In this document: positions 1 through 6,012 of the stretch, one piece after another
How the letters are laid out: the number at the start of each line of letters is the position of its first letter
How positions within the stretch are numbered: position 1 is the first letter of the stretch
Source: JANPCX01 sp046094425
Lineage (GTDB): Bacteria > Pseudomonadota > Gammaproteobacteria > Burkholderiales > Burkholderiaceae_C
Direction: 5' to 3'
NCBI GenBank assembly: GCA_046094425.1
Contig: JBJTHI010000193.1
Coordinates: 1-9,273, forward strand
DNA: 9,273 bases
Position numbers and translations under genes: made by a program
The notes under the pieces: generated by a model
Seen by the model: the letters and a program-made list of their open reading frames with translations, nothing else
Database searches by the model: none
Told to the model about the DNA's origin: nothing

Positions 1-181
1 TCGATCCAATCCCCTTTAGCCACCCGCCGACCCGCCACCACCTGCGCCATGGTTCAGTTCAACACGGTTTACCTGCCGCGATGTGCACCTGCGCAGATTC
101 AGGGCTGGGTGGCGCGGCAGATAAACGCTATTTGTTAGGCAATAACAGAATCGCGAAAACCGGCAAGCACCACAAGCCGCC
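1..181. other. Region downstream of dnaB, no supported gene
   Basis: This stretch lies beyond the dnaB stop and I can support no gene in it. On the minus strand an ATG at 48-50 opens a frame to the window edge (MAQVVAGRRVAKGDWI), but it has no clear ribosome binding site and is too short to judge. It could be the start of the next gene or chance. Just after the dnaB stop, the minus strand has a weak 4-bp stem (CGGC...GCCG) followed by GTTTTC. It might act as a poor terminator, but I would not call it one. Confidence 0.35.
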
Positions 182-1621
182 TCAATACTCCGACCCACCC
201 CCACTCCCCGGCGCCAAGTTGTCAAACTTCGTCAGCGGCTTGTTGAAGAATAACTTTACCGTGCCCGTCGGCCCGTTGCGCTGTTTGCCGATGATGACTT
301 CGGCGATGTTGGGTTCTTTGCAGGCTTCTTTGGTGTAGTAGTCGTCGCGGTAGATGAACATGATGACGTCGGCGTCTTGTTCGATGGCGCCGGACTCGCG
401 CAGGTCGCTCATCATGGGGCGTTTGTCGGTGCGGGTTTCGACCGAGCGGTTGAGCTGCGAGAGGGCAATGACCGGGCACTTGAGTTCTTTGGCCAGGCTT
501 TTGAGGCCGCGTGAAATCTCACCAATCACCGTGGCGCGGTTTTCTTCGCTGCCGCCGCCGCTGCCGCTCATGAGCTGCAGGTAGTCGACCACGATCAAAC
601 CGAGCTGGCCGCACTGGCGGGCCTGGCGGCGTGCGCGGGCACGGACTTCACTGGGTGACAGTGCGGCGCTTTCATCGATGTACATGCTGACCTTGCCGAG
701 TTTTTCAACGGCTTCGCTCAAGCGGCCCCATTCATCGTCGGCAAGTTTGCCGGTGCGCAAATGGCCTTGGTCGATGCGGCCGAGAGACCCGACCAAACGC
801 AGGGCGAGCTGTGCCGCGCCCATTTCCATGGAGAACACCACCACGGGCAGTTCTTCGGTAACCGCGACGTGTTCGGCTATGTTGAGGGCCAGCGCCGTTT
901 TACCCATGGAGGGGCGGGCGGCGAGCACGATGAGGTCGCCGGGCTGGAAGCCAGCGGTCATGCGGTCTAAATCGAAGTAGCCGGTGCGCACGCCGGTGAC
1001 TTCTTCGGCACCGTTCTCGTGCAACTCGGTCACGCGGTCGAGCAACTGAACCACGAGCTGGTCCATGGTTTGAAAACCTTGTTTGGACTTGCTGCCTTCT
1101 TCGCCTATGCGAAAGATGGTGCCTTCGGCTTCGTCCAAGATTTGATCGACGGGACGGCCTTGTGGGTTGAAAGCGTTGGTGGCGATGTCGTCGCTGGCGG
1201 CGATGAGTTTGCGCAGCACGGCGCGCTCGCGCACGATCTCGGCATAGCGGCGCAAATTAGCGGCGCTGGGCACGCTTTGCGCGAGTGCATTGAGGTAGAC
1301 GAGGCCACCGCATTCTTCGGCTTTGCCTATGCCCTGCAGTTGCTCGAACACGGTGATGACGTCGGCCGGTTTGGTGGCGTTAACGAGGCTGCCGATGGCA
1401 GCGTAGATGTGGCGGTGCTCGAAGCGGTAGAAGTCGCTGTCGATGAGCAAGTCACCGGCTTTGTCCCAAGCACTGTTGTCGAGCAGCAGACCGCCGAGCA
1501 CGCTTTGTTCAGCTTCGATGGAGTGCGGCGGTACACGCAGGCGGGCGACTTCGTCGTCGGGGCGGGCGCTGGAGGCGCTGGATTGGGGGGGCAGAGCAGT
1601 GGGGGAGAAGATGGCAGCCAT
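182..1621 (-). CDS. dnaB: Replicative DNA helicase DnaB
   Basis: DnaB is the hexameric 5'-3' helicase that unwinds the chromosome at the fork and interacts with primase DnaG. The 479 residues match the usual length. The N-terminal domain spans about residues 28-130 (PPHSIEAEQSVLGGLL), followed by a linker and a RecA-like ATPase domain from about 205. Visible motifs are Walker A ARPSMGKT at 235-242, the catalytic glutamate in SMEM (E266), Walker B VVDYLQL with D346, ALSQLNRSVE with Q389, and KQRNGP at 446-451 with the arginine-finger R448. I chose the ATG at 1621; a TTG codon just before it extends the frame by one residue but is less likely. Shine-Dalgarno pairing is poor. The gene is separated from rplI by a terminator, so it probably has its own promoter. 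There is no intein and the frame is intact. GSGGGSE occurs both in a loop and at the C-terminus. Confidence 0.97.
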   Translation of the reverse strand: MAAIFSPTALPPQSSASSARPDDEVARLRVPPHSIEAEQSVLGGLLLDNSAWDKAGDLLIDSDFYRFEHRHIYAAIGSLVNATKPADVITVFEQLQGIGKAEECGGLVYLNALAQSVPSAANLRRYAEIVRERAVLRKLIAASDDIATNAFNPQGRPVDQILDEAEGTIFRIGEEGSKSKQGFQTMDQLVVQLLDRVTELHENGAEEVTGVRTGYFDLDRMTAGFQPGDLIVLAARPSMGKTALALNIAEHVAVTEELPVVVFSMEMGAAQLALRLVGSLGRIDQGHLRTGKLADDEWGRLSEAVEKLGKVSMYIDESAALSPSEVRARARRQARQCGQLGLIVVDYLQLMSGSGGGSEENRATVIGEISRGLKSLAKELKCPVIALSQLNRSVETRTDKRPMMSDLRESGAIEQDADVIMFIYRDDYYTKEACKEPNIAEVIIGKQRNGPTGTVKLFFNKPLTKFDNLAPGSGGGSEY

Positions 1622-1654
1622 CAAAGAATCATACGGCGAGGTGGCGCGAGCGGC

Positions 1655-1675
1655 TGTGGGTAAGTCTGTGGAGAT
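1655..1675 (-). promoter_or_regulatory. Two DnaA-box-like sequences in the dnaB leader
   Basis: Read on the minus strand, TTACCCACA (1655-1663) differs from the DnaA box TTATCCACA at one position, and ATCTCCACA (1667-1675) at two. They start 12 bases apart, about one helical turn, and lie 34-54 bases upstream of the dnaB ATG. DnaA is known to autoregulate and to regulate some replication genes, so a DnaA-responsive dnaB promoter is conceivable. Short degenerate matches also arise by chance, and no clear -35/-10 pair is visible nearby. Confidence 0.25.
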
Positions 1676-1725
1676 TCGGTGGGTGAGCAGGGGAAATCGT
1701 GGAATCGCCCGGAAGGTGATGCGCC

Positions 1726-1760
1726 AAAGAAAAAGGGCCGACTCACGTCGACCCTTTTGG
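1726..1760 (-). terminator. Intrinsic terminator after rplI
   Basis: A 12-bp stem pairs 1731-1742 with 1747-1758 around a TCAC loop; on the transcript one pair is G-U. The minus-strand arm ends in CCCTTTTT and continues TCTTT, giving a U-rich tail typical of Rho-independent termination. It begins about 20 bases after the rplI stop. The opposite arm is A-rich, so it could also work weakly on the other strand. It ends the rpsF-priB-rpsR-rplI operon and isolates dnaB. Confidence 0.88.
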
Positions 1761-1779
1761 TTTGCTGTCAGCGAGAGGA

Positions 1780-2232
1780 TCAGTCGGTTTCGCCAACCAC
1801 AACCACTTTGACATCCACGACCACATCAGAGTGCGGTGCCACGCTCACGGTGTGCTCACCCACGGTTTTCAGTGGGCCGGTGGGCATGCGCACTTGGGCT
1901 TTGACGACTTTGAAGTCGATGCGGGTCAGGGCTTCGGCGATGTCGTGGTTGGTGACGGAACCGAACAAGCGGCCGTCTACACCCGCTTTTTGCGTGATGT
2001 GAACGGTGCGGCCATTGAGCTTTTCACCCAAGGCTTGGGCTGCAGCCAGTTTTTCGGCAGCGGCTTTTTCCAGTTCGGCACGCTTCAATTCAAATTCTTT
2101 GATCGCGGACTCGGTGGCGCGGCGAGCGGCCTTGGAGGGGATCAAGAAGTTGCGTGCATAGCCGTCTTTGACTTTGACGACGTCACCCAGGTTGCCCAGG
2201 TTGGCGACTTTTTCCAGCAGGATGATTTGCAT
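1780..2232 (-). CDS. rplI: 50S ribosomal protein L9 (bL9)
   Basis: L9 binds 23S rRNA near the base of the L1 stalk and helps keep the reading frame. The 150-residue product has the family's full length. The N-terminal domain is diagnostic: MQIILLEKVANLGNLGDVVKVKDGYARNFLIP covers residues 1-32 and includes the conserved GDVVKVKDGYARNFLIP stretch. A charged, alanine-rich connecting helix follows at about 40-75, then the C-terminal RNA-binding domain (DGRLFGSVTNHDIAEAL, about 85-101). The ATG at 2232 has a good Shine-Dalgarno sequence (GAGGAG), which overlaps the TGA stop of rpsR, 13 bases upstream. It is last in its operon and is followed by a strong terminator. Confidence 0.98.
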   Translation of the reverse strand: MQIILLEKVANLGNLGDVVKVKDGYARNFLIPSKAARRATESAIKEFELKRAELEKAAAEKLAAAQALGEKLNGRTVHITQKAGVDGRLFGSVTNHDIAEALTRIDFKVVKAQVRMPTGPLKTVGEHTVSVAPHSDVVVDVKVVVVGETD

Positions 2233-2245
2233 GGTTGTTTACTCC

Positions 2246-2536
2246 TCAAACCTTGTGCTGGTCGCTGTAAGGCAGCATGGCCAAGAAGCGAGCGCGTTTG
2301 ATGCAGGTGGTCAGCTGACGCTGAAAGAAGGCGCGGGTGCCGGTGAGGCGTGCGGGGGTGATCTTGCCGTTCTCGGCAATGAAGTCGCGCAGGGTGTCGA
2401 CGTCTTTGTAGTCGATCTCAGTCACGCCGGTGACGGTGAAGCGGCAAAAACGCTTGCGGCGAAACAGCAGCGACTGCGTATTGCGCTTGGGCTTGCGGTC
2501 TTTGGAAAACTTGCCTTTACCACGTGGTGGTGCCAT
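2246..2536 (-). CDS. rpsR: 30S ribosomal protein S18 (bS18)
   Basis: S18 forms a heterodimer with S6 and binds the central domain of 16S rRNA in the small-subunit platform. At 96 residues it is longer than the 75-residue E. coli protein because of a basic N-terminal extension (MAPPRGKGKFSKDRKPKRN), which I believe is common in Burkholderiales. The conserved core is clear: IDYKDVDTLRDFIAENGKITPARLTGT at about 41-67, then QRQLTTCIKRARFLAMLPY. The ATG at 2536 has GAGGT at suitable spacing. It sits between priB (47-base gap) and rplI (13-base gap). Its TGA stop lies inside the rplI ribosome binding site, suggesting coupled translation. Confidence 0.98.
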   Translation of the reverse strand: MAPPRGKGKFSKDRKPKRNTQSLLFRRKRFCRFTVTGVTEIDYKDVDTLRDFIAENGKITPARLTGTRAFFQRQLTTCIKRARFLAMLPYSDQHKV

Positions 2537-2583
2537 GTTGAGTACCTCGTTAAATCTTTGCTGTTGATCTGTCTGCGCCGCAG

Positions 2584-2880
2584 TTATGCAGGCTCAGTGA
2601 TGTGAACTTCGGTGATGTGAAAAACAATGCCCCTGCCGTTGCGCTGTGAGCCCAAAAAGCCTGCAAATCCGTGGTCGCTGCCCAGGGCCAAGGCCTGAAC
2701 TTGGGCGGTGATGCTGCCTACCGCACGCGCTTTGATCTCAAAAAAGACCTTGCGCGCTTGGCCTTCTTGGCTGACCACAGACTCGTGCTTCAGGCTCAAG
2801 TCCAGGGCGGGCAAACCGGCCGGGGTGTAGCGCAACATGCTGCGTTCCACGATGTTTGCATTCAGAACCAAACGGTTCAT
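2584..2880 (-). CDS. priB: Primosomal replication protein PriB
   Basis: PriB is a small dimeric OB-fold protein that binds single-stranded DNA and PriA to reload DnaB at collapsed forks. The 98 residues open with MNRLVLNANIVERSMLRYTPAGLPALDLSLKHES, which lines up with the start of E. coli PriB (MTNRLVLSGTV...). The rest reads as the remaining beta strands of one OB fold, ending FHITEVHITEPA. I chose the ATG at 2880 because it matches the family N-terminus; an ATG at 2889 and a GTG at 2898 add 3 and 6 residues, and none has a strong Shine-Dalgarno sequence. It lies between rpsF and rpsR, the classic place for this gene. The distinction from generic single-stranded DNA-binding proteins rests on context and size. 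Confidence 0.93.
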   Translation of the reverse strand: MNRLVLNANIVERSMLRYTPAGLPALDLSLKHESVVSQEGQARKVFFEIKARAVGSITAQVQALALGSDHGFAGFLGSQRNGRGIVFHITEVHITEPA

Positions 2881-2904
2881 GGGGCCCATCGCTGGCACCG
2901 GTGT

Positions 2905-3270
2905 TTATTGCAGACCCATCTCCTGCGGTGCGCGGCGGGTTTCTTCACGACCCACGTTCTTCATCACCACGGAGGGGCCGGTTTCGGCTTTGCTCTTTTG
3001 CACGGTGAGGTGGCGCAGCACCGCATCGTTGAAGCGGAAACCGGTTTCCAGCTCAGTGAGCACAGCTTGGCTGCACTCAATGTTCAGACACAGGTAGTGG
3101 GCCTTGGCGAGTTTTTGAATGAGGTAAGCCAGTTGACGGCGACCCCAATCTTCCACGCGGTGCACTTTGCCACCACCGGCGGTGATCACACCTTTGTAAC
3201 GCTCCAGCATGGCCGGAACTTGTTCGCTTTGATCCGGATGGATCAACAGCACGATTTCATAGTGACGCAT
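2905..3270 (-). CDS. rpsF: 30S ribosomal protein S6 (bS6)
   Basis: S6 pairs with S18 to bind 16S rRNA in the platform of the small subunit. The 121-residue product starts with the signature MRHYEIVLLIHPDQSEQV and continues with VEDWGRRQLAYLIQK (about 39-53), KAHYLCLNIEC (about 56-66) and FRFNDAVLRHLTV, covering the whole ferredoxin-like fold. The C-terminal tail (about 97-121) is variable and charged, and does not end in the glutamate pair that RimK extends in E. coli. The ATG at 3270 is preceded by a strong AAGGAG at 3277-3282. It is the first gene of the ribosomal operon and sits behind a structured leader that may bind the S6:S18 complex. Confidence 0.98.
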   Translation of the reverse strand: MRHYEIVLLIHPDQSEQVPAMLERYKGVITAGGGKVHRVEDWGRRQLAYLIQKLAKAHYLCLNIECSQAVLTELETGFRFNDAVLRHLTVQKSKAETGPSVVMKNVGREETRRAPQEMGLQ

Positions 3271-3282
3271 TGATAACTCCTT

Positions 3283-3393
3283 GTGGTTTCCTCCCCCGAC
3301 AGCCGTCCTCGAACTGAGGATGGCACTGCCGAAGAAGTGGAAGCCACCCCGAAGCGTCTAACCCGGGTGTGGCAAGGTGAACCGCGAATTCTA
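3283..3393 (-). promoter_or_regulatory. rpsF leader with two hairpins, possible S6:S18 autoregulatory site
   Basis: On the transcript, the first hairpin pairs 3365-3373 with 3343-3350 (8 bp, one bulged A, 14-base loop). A second, interrupted hairpin pairs 3326-3330 with 3298-3302 and continues inward to a 5-base loop at 3311-3315, with a UG bulge and a C-A mismatch. It ends about 15 bases before the Shine-Dalgarno sequence. A possible -10 element, TAGAAT, lies at 3388-3393, but no good -35 is visible. Many bacteria repress rpsF through an S6:S18-binding leader that mimics 16S rRNA. The location and bulged stem fit that class, but I cannot confirm the conserved bases. Confidence 0.4.
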
Positions 3394-3406
3394 GCCTAAA
3401 TCCAAT

Positions 3407-3439
3407 AAAAAAGGGGTTCCTGGCTTGGCCGGGAACCCC
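3407..3439 (-). terminator. Intrinsic terminator after the symporter operon
   Basis: An 8-bp perfect stem (GGGGTTCC with GGAACCCC, 3432-3439 with 3413-3420) is extended by three inner GC pairs (GGC/GCC) across a mismatch. On the minus strand it is followed by six Ts (3407-3412). This is a textbook Rho-independent terminator for the DUF4212/symporter operon. It sits just upstream of the presumed rpsF promoter and separates the two operons. Confidence 0.93.
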
Positions 3440-3448
3440 TGGGGCAGT

Positions 3449-3478
3449 GATCTTGGTCTTCAGCAGAAGACCAAGATC
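3449..3478 (-). repeat. 13-bp perfect inverted repeat (hairpin) just after the symporter stop
   Basis: GATCTTGGTCTTC (3449-3461) is perfectly inverted at 3466-3478 around an AGCA loop. It starts 9 bases after the symporter stop codon and 9 bases before the terminator stem. It has no T tract of its own, so it is probably not the terminator itself. A role in protecting the 3' end of the mRNA is an inference. Confidence 0.9.
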
Positions 3479-3487
3479 CGCCTGAGA

Positions 3488-5635
3488 TCAACTCTGGGTT
3501 GACATGGTGGAACCCTTGACATCGGGGTAACGCACATGCTCCACCAATTCCTGCACCTCGCGGCTGGGGGCGGGGGTGAACAGGCTCACCAGGATGATGA
3601 CGGCAAAGCCGACCGGCACGCCGAACACACCGGCCGAGATGGGCAAGATGCCAAACCACAAGTCCACCGGCTGCGTCACGCCGAAGAGCGTGCGCATCCA
3701 GGCGTGGTTCATCACCATGTAGTAAATGGTGATGCCCAAACCAGCGACGATGCCGCAAATGGCCCCTGCAGTGCTGGCCCGCTTCCAGAAGATGCCCAGC
3801 ACCAAGGCCGGGAAGAAGGCCGCTGCTGCGAACGAGAACGCCGCAGACACCAGGAACAAGATGTCAGCCTGTTTGGTGACGTACACCGTGTAGGCCACAT
3901 AGGCCGCCGCCGCCGCCACTACGAGCAGCAAGGCCTTGGAGATGGCCACGCGGCGTGAGGTGGGTGCGTTGGGGTCGATCATCTTGTAGTAGAAGTCGTG
4001 CGACAAGGCGTTGGCAATCGTGAGCAACAAGCCGTCTGCGGTAGACAGTGCCGCCGCCAAACCACCCGCAGCCACCATGCCCGAGATCACGTAGGGCAGA
4101 CCGCCAATTTCTGGTGTGGCCAGCACGATGATGTCGCCACCAATGCGCATCTCACCCAATTGGAAGATGCCGTCTTTGTTGACATCCACCACTGAAAGCA
4201 AAGACGCATCCACCTTCTGCCAGTTGGCGATCCACGCCGGTAGCTGGTCAATGGGCGTGCCCACCAGCACGTTGAAGATCTCGTACTTGACCAGCACGGC
4301 CAACGCTGGCGCAGTGAAGTACAGCAAGAAGATGAAGAACAGCGACCAAGTCACCGACTCACGTGCTTCTTTCACCGAGGGCGTGGTGTAGTAGCGCATG
4401 AGAATGTGGGGCAAGGCTGCCGTGCCCACCATCAAGCAAAAGATCAAGGCCATGAAATTACGACGTGATTCGTCGAAAGTTTTTTGGGCCTTTTCGTCAC
4501 CATTCGGATCACCCGCATAAATGGTGCCGTGCGATGGCATGCCACCCAGCGGCCGGGCTCGCCCTTCGGCTGCGGTTTTGGCGGCGGTGTAAGCCTTTTT
4601 GGCGTCTTCCACGGTTTTAGGCAAACCGGCCAGGGCTTTTTCGGCGGCCTGGATGTCGGCCACAGGGCCGTTGGCGGCCTTCAGGTCGTCCAGCTTTTTC
4701 TGCGCAGCGGCTTGGTCGGCGGCCATGGCGGCCGGCACGTCTTTCAACTTCGCGTCGGCCGCAGCCGCACGCTCTTTGAAAACGTTGATGACCTCCAACT
4801 CTTTCGGGTCGGCGCGCAGTTGTTTCTCGCGTTCAGTCACCTTGGCCAACTGCTGACCATAAATGGCTTGCGGAATCGGCACGCCGGTTTGTTTGACCGA
4901 CAGCCACACCACCGGGATCATGTAGGCAATGATCAAGATGATGTACTGCGCCACCTGCGTCCAGGTGACCGCACGCATGCCGCCTAAGAAGGAGCAGACC
5001 AAGATACCGCCCAGGCCCAAGAAAATGCCCACGGCAAAGTCCACGCCAGTGAGTCGGGTGGTGATCAAGCCCACGCCATAAATTTGCGCCACCACATAAA
5101 CGAAGGAGCACAAAATCGCAGCGAAGATGCCCAAGAAACGAGCCGTGTTGCCGCCGTAACGCGCGCCCAAAAAGTCAGGAATGGTGAACTGGCCGAATTT
5201 GCGCAGATAGGGTGCCAAGAACAAAGCCACCAAACAGTAGCCCCCCGTCCAGCCCATGATGAAGGCCAGGCCACTGTAGCCCTGCAAATAAAGCGTGCCC
5301 GCCATGCCAATGAAAGAGGCCGCGCTCATCCAGTCGGCCCCGGTCGCCATGCCGTTGTAGATGGCCGGCACACGTCGCCCTGCGACGTAGTACTCGGAGG
5401 CATCCGAGGTTCGGCTCATGATGCCGATGCCTGCGTACAACAAGATGGTGGCAGCCAAGAAGGTCAAGCCGATCGCGCCACGCGACAGACCCATCTGTTC
5501 AAGAATAGCCAGCACAATCACGAAGGCGACAAAGCCCCCGGTGTACCAGGCATACACCTTGTTGAGTTGTTTCTTGAAAGCCTGGCTGGCGGCAGCGCCA
5601 CCACCAGAACCGCTTGAGGGTGTGAGTCCAGCCAT
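3488..5635 (-). CDS. Sodium:solute symporter large subunit, VC_2705-like (SSS family)
   Basis: This inner-membrane Na+/solute symporter is related to the acetate permease ActP. The preceding DUF4212 gene places it in the VC_2705-type subfamily with a small partner subunit. The substrate is unknown; a short carboxylate is plausible. The 715 residues show a first helix at about 30-47 and then the SSS hallmarks: SEYYVAGRRVPAIYNGMATGADWMSAASFIG (80-110), FLGGMRAVTWTQVAQYI (216-232) and GGLAAALSTADGLLLTIANALSHDFYYK (524-551). About 140 residues (252-392) form a hydrophilic, Ala/Lys/Glu-rich helical insert between membrane helices, which makes it longer than ActP (about 550). A canonical EF-hand loop, DVNKDGIFQLGE, lies at 484-495. 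The ATG at 5635 starts two bases after the upstream stop, with GGAGGAGG as ribosome binding site; the longer frame to 5761 only overlaps that gene. Confidence 0.93.
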   Translation of the reverse strand: MAGLTPSSGSGGGAAASQAFKKQLNKVYAWYTGGFVAFVIVLAILEQMGLSRGAIGLTFLAATILLYAGIGIMSRTSDASEYYVAGRRVPAIYNGMATGADWMSAASFIGMAGTLYLQGYSGLAFIMGWTGGYCLVALFLAPYLRKFGQFTIPDFLGARYGGNTARFLGIFAAILCSFVYVVAQIYGVGLITTRLTGVDFAVGIFLGLGGILVCSFLGGMRAVTWTQVAQYIILIIAYMIPVVWLSVKQTGVPIPQAIYGQQLAKVTEREKQLRADPKELEVINVFKERAAAADAKLKDVPAAMAADQAAAQKKLDDLKAANGPVADIQAAEKALAGLPKTVEDAKKAYTAAKTAAEGRARPLGGMPSHGTIYAGDPNGDEKAQKTFDESRRNFMALIFCLMVGTAALPHILMRYYTTPSVKEARESVTWSLFFIFLLYFTAPALAVLVKYEIFNVLVGTPIDQLPAWIANWQKVDASLLSVVDVNKDGIFQLGEMRIGGDIIVLATPEIGGLPYVISGMVAAGGLAAALSTADGLLLTIANALSHDFYYKMIDPNAPTSRRVAISKALLLVVAAAAAYVAYTVYVTKQADILFLVSAAFSFAAAAFFPALVLGIFWKRASTAGAICGIVAGLGITIYYMVMNHAWMRTLFGVTQPVDLWFGILPISAGVFGVPVGFAVIILVSLFTPAPSREVQELVEHVRYPDVKGSTMSTQS

Positions 5636-5637
5636 GA

Positions 5638-5895
5638 TCAGTCCTCCTCCGCCACGTTGTGTTCTTGGTCCAGGCGGTTCATGGTTCTGGCATAGAACCA
5701 AATCAGCGCCACATAGACAATCAGCGCGCCTTGGGCTCCGACCCAAAAGCTGAATGGCCAACCAAAGAAATTAAAGTTCAAGTCACGCGCGAAATACGCC
5801 ACGACAAACGTGACGACAAACCAAACCGCAAGCGAAATGCCCGTGATGCGGAGGTTTCTCTGCCAGTAGCGTTGGTGGTTTTCTGACACCTGCAT
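5638..5895 (-). CDS. DUF4212 protein, sodium:solute symporter small subunit
   Basis: This is an 85-residue inner-membrane protein of the DUF4212 family, proposed small subunits of VC_2705-type symporters. It has two predicted helices (about 16-37 and 46-70), with the family-typical stretch NFNFFGWPFSFWVGAQGALIVY between and within them. The N-terminus is polar and basic and the C-terminus acidic (LDQEHNVAEED). The ATG at 5895 has AAGGAGA eight bases upstream. The stop lies two bases before the symporter ATG, so the two are almost certainly translated together and may form a complex. The molecular role of the small subunit is not established as far as I know. The gene is intact and its assignment rests on both sequence and partner. 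Confidence 0.92.
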   Translation of the reverse strand: MQVSENHQRYWQRNLRITGISLAVWFVVTFVVAYFARDLNFNFFGWPFSFWVGAQGALIVYVALIWFYARTMNRLDQEHNVAEED

Positions 5896-6012
5896 TGCTG
5901 TCTCCTTTTATTGAACAAACCACCCTCGCAGGTGGATCGGAAGGCTGAGCGTCTTCGCGCCCTGCTCATCCCCTAGTGAAGTTGAAGCATCAAGCTGCTC
6001 CAACCGCAACAT
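5896..6012 (-). promoter_or_regulatory. Presumed promoter/operator region of the symporter operon
   Basis: This 117-base gap lies between the TPR gene and the DUF4212 gene. It holds the DUF4212 ribosome binding site and a short inverted repeat, CCACC-CTCGCA-GGTGG (5920-5935). The repeat could be an operator half-site pair or, since GTTTGTT follows on the minus strand, a weak terminator of the upstream pair. A TCCCCTAGTGA stretch lies near 5968-5978. No convincing -35/-10 pair or sigma-54 site is visible. Confidence 0.3.

Noticed and set aside
135..141. GTTAGGC, resembling an integron attC core site
   Set aside because: There is no properly spaced complementary partner box and no palindromic attC fold; no integrase or cassette structure is nearby.
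1622..1624. TTG start for dnaB one codon upstream of the ATG
   Set aside because: The adjacent ATG is the simpler start, and neither has a Shine-Dalgarno sequence favouring TTG.
1019..1663. Plus-strand frame of 214 codons opposite dnaB
   Set aside because: It is antisense to a clear DnaB reading frame, and its Ala/Val/Gly/Asp-rich translation is typical of a high-GC shadow frame.
2671..3273. Plus-strand frame of 200 codons opposite priB and rpsF
   Set aside because: It spans two well-identified genes on the other strand and has no recognisable domain.
4460..4882. Symporter insert as a frameshift or foreign insertion
   Set aside because: The frame is continuous, composition matches the rest of the gene, and the flanking membrane helices are intact, so it reads as a true protein domain.
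5636..5761. Longer N-terminus for the symporter
   Set aside because: The extension overlaps the DUF4212 gene, whereas the ATG at 5635 has an excellent ribosome binding site and the family-like N-terminus.
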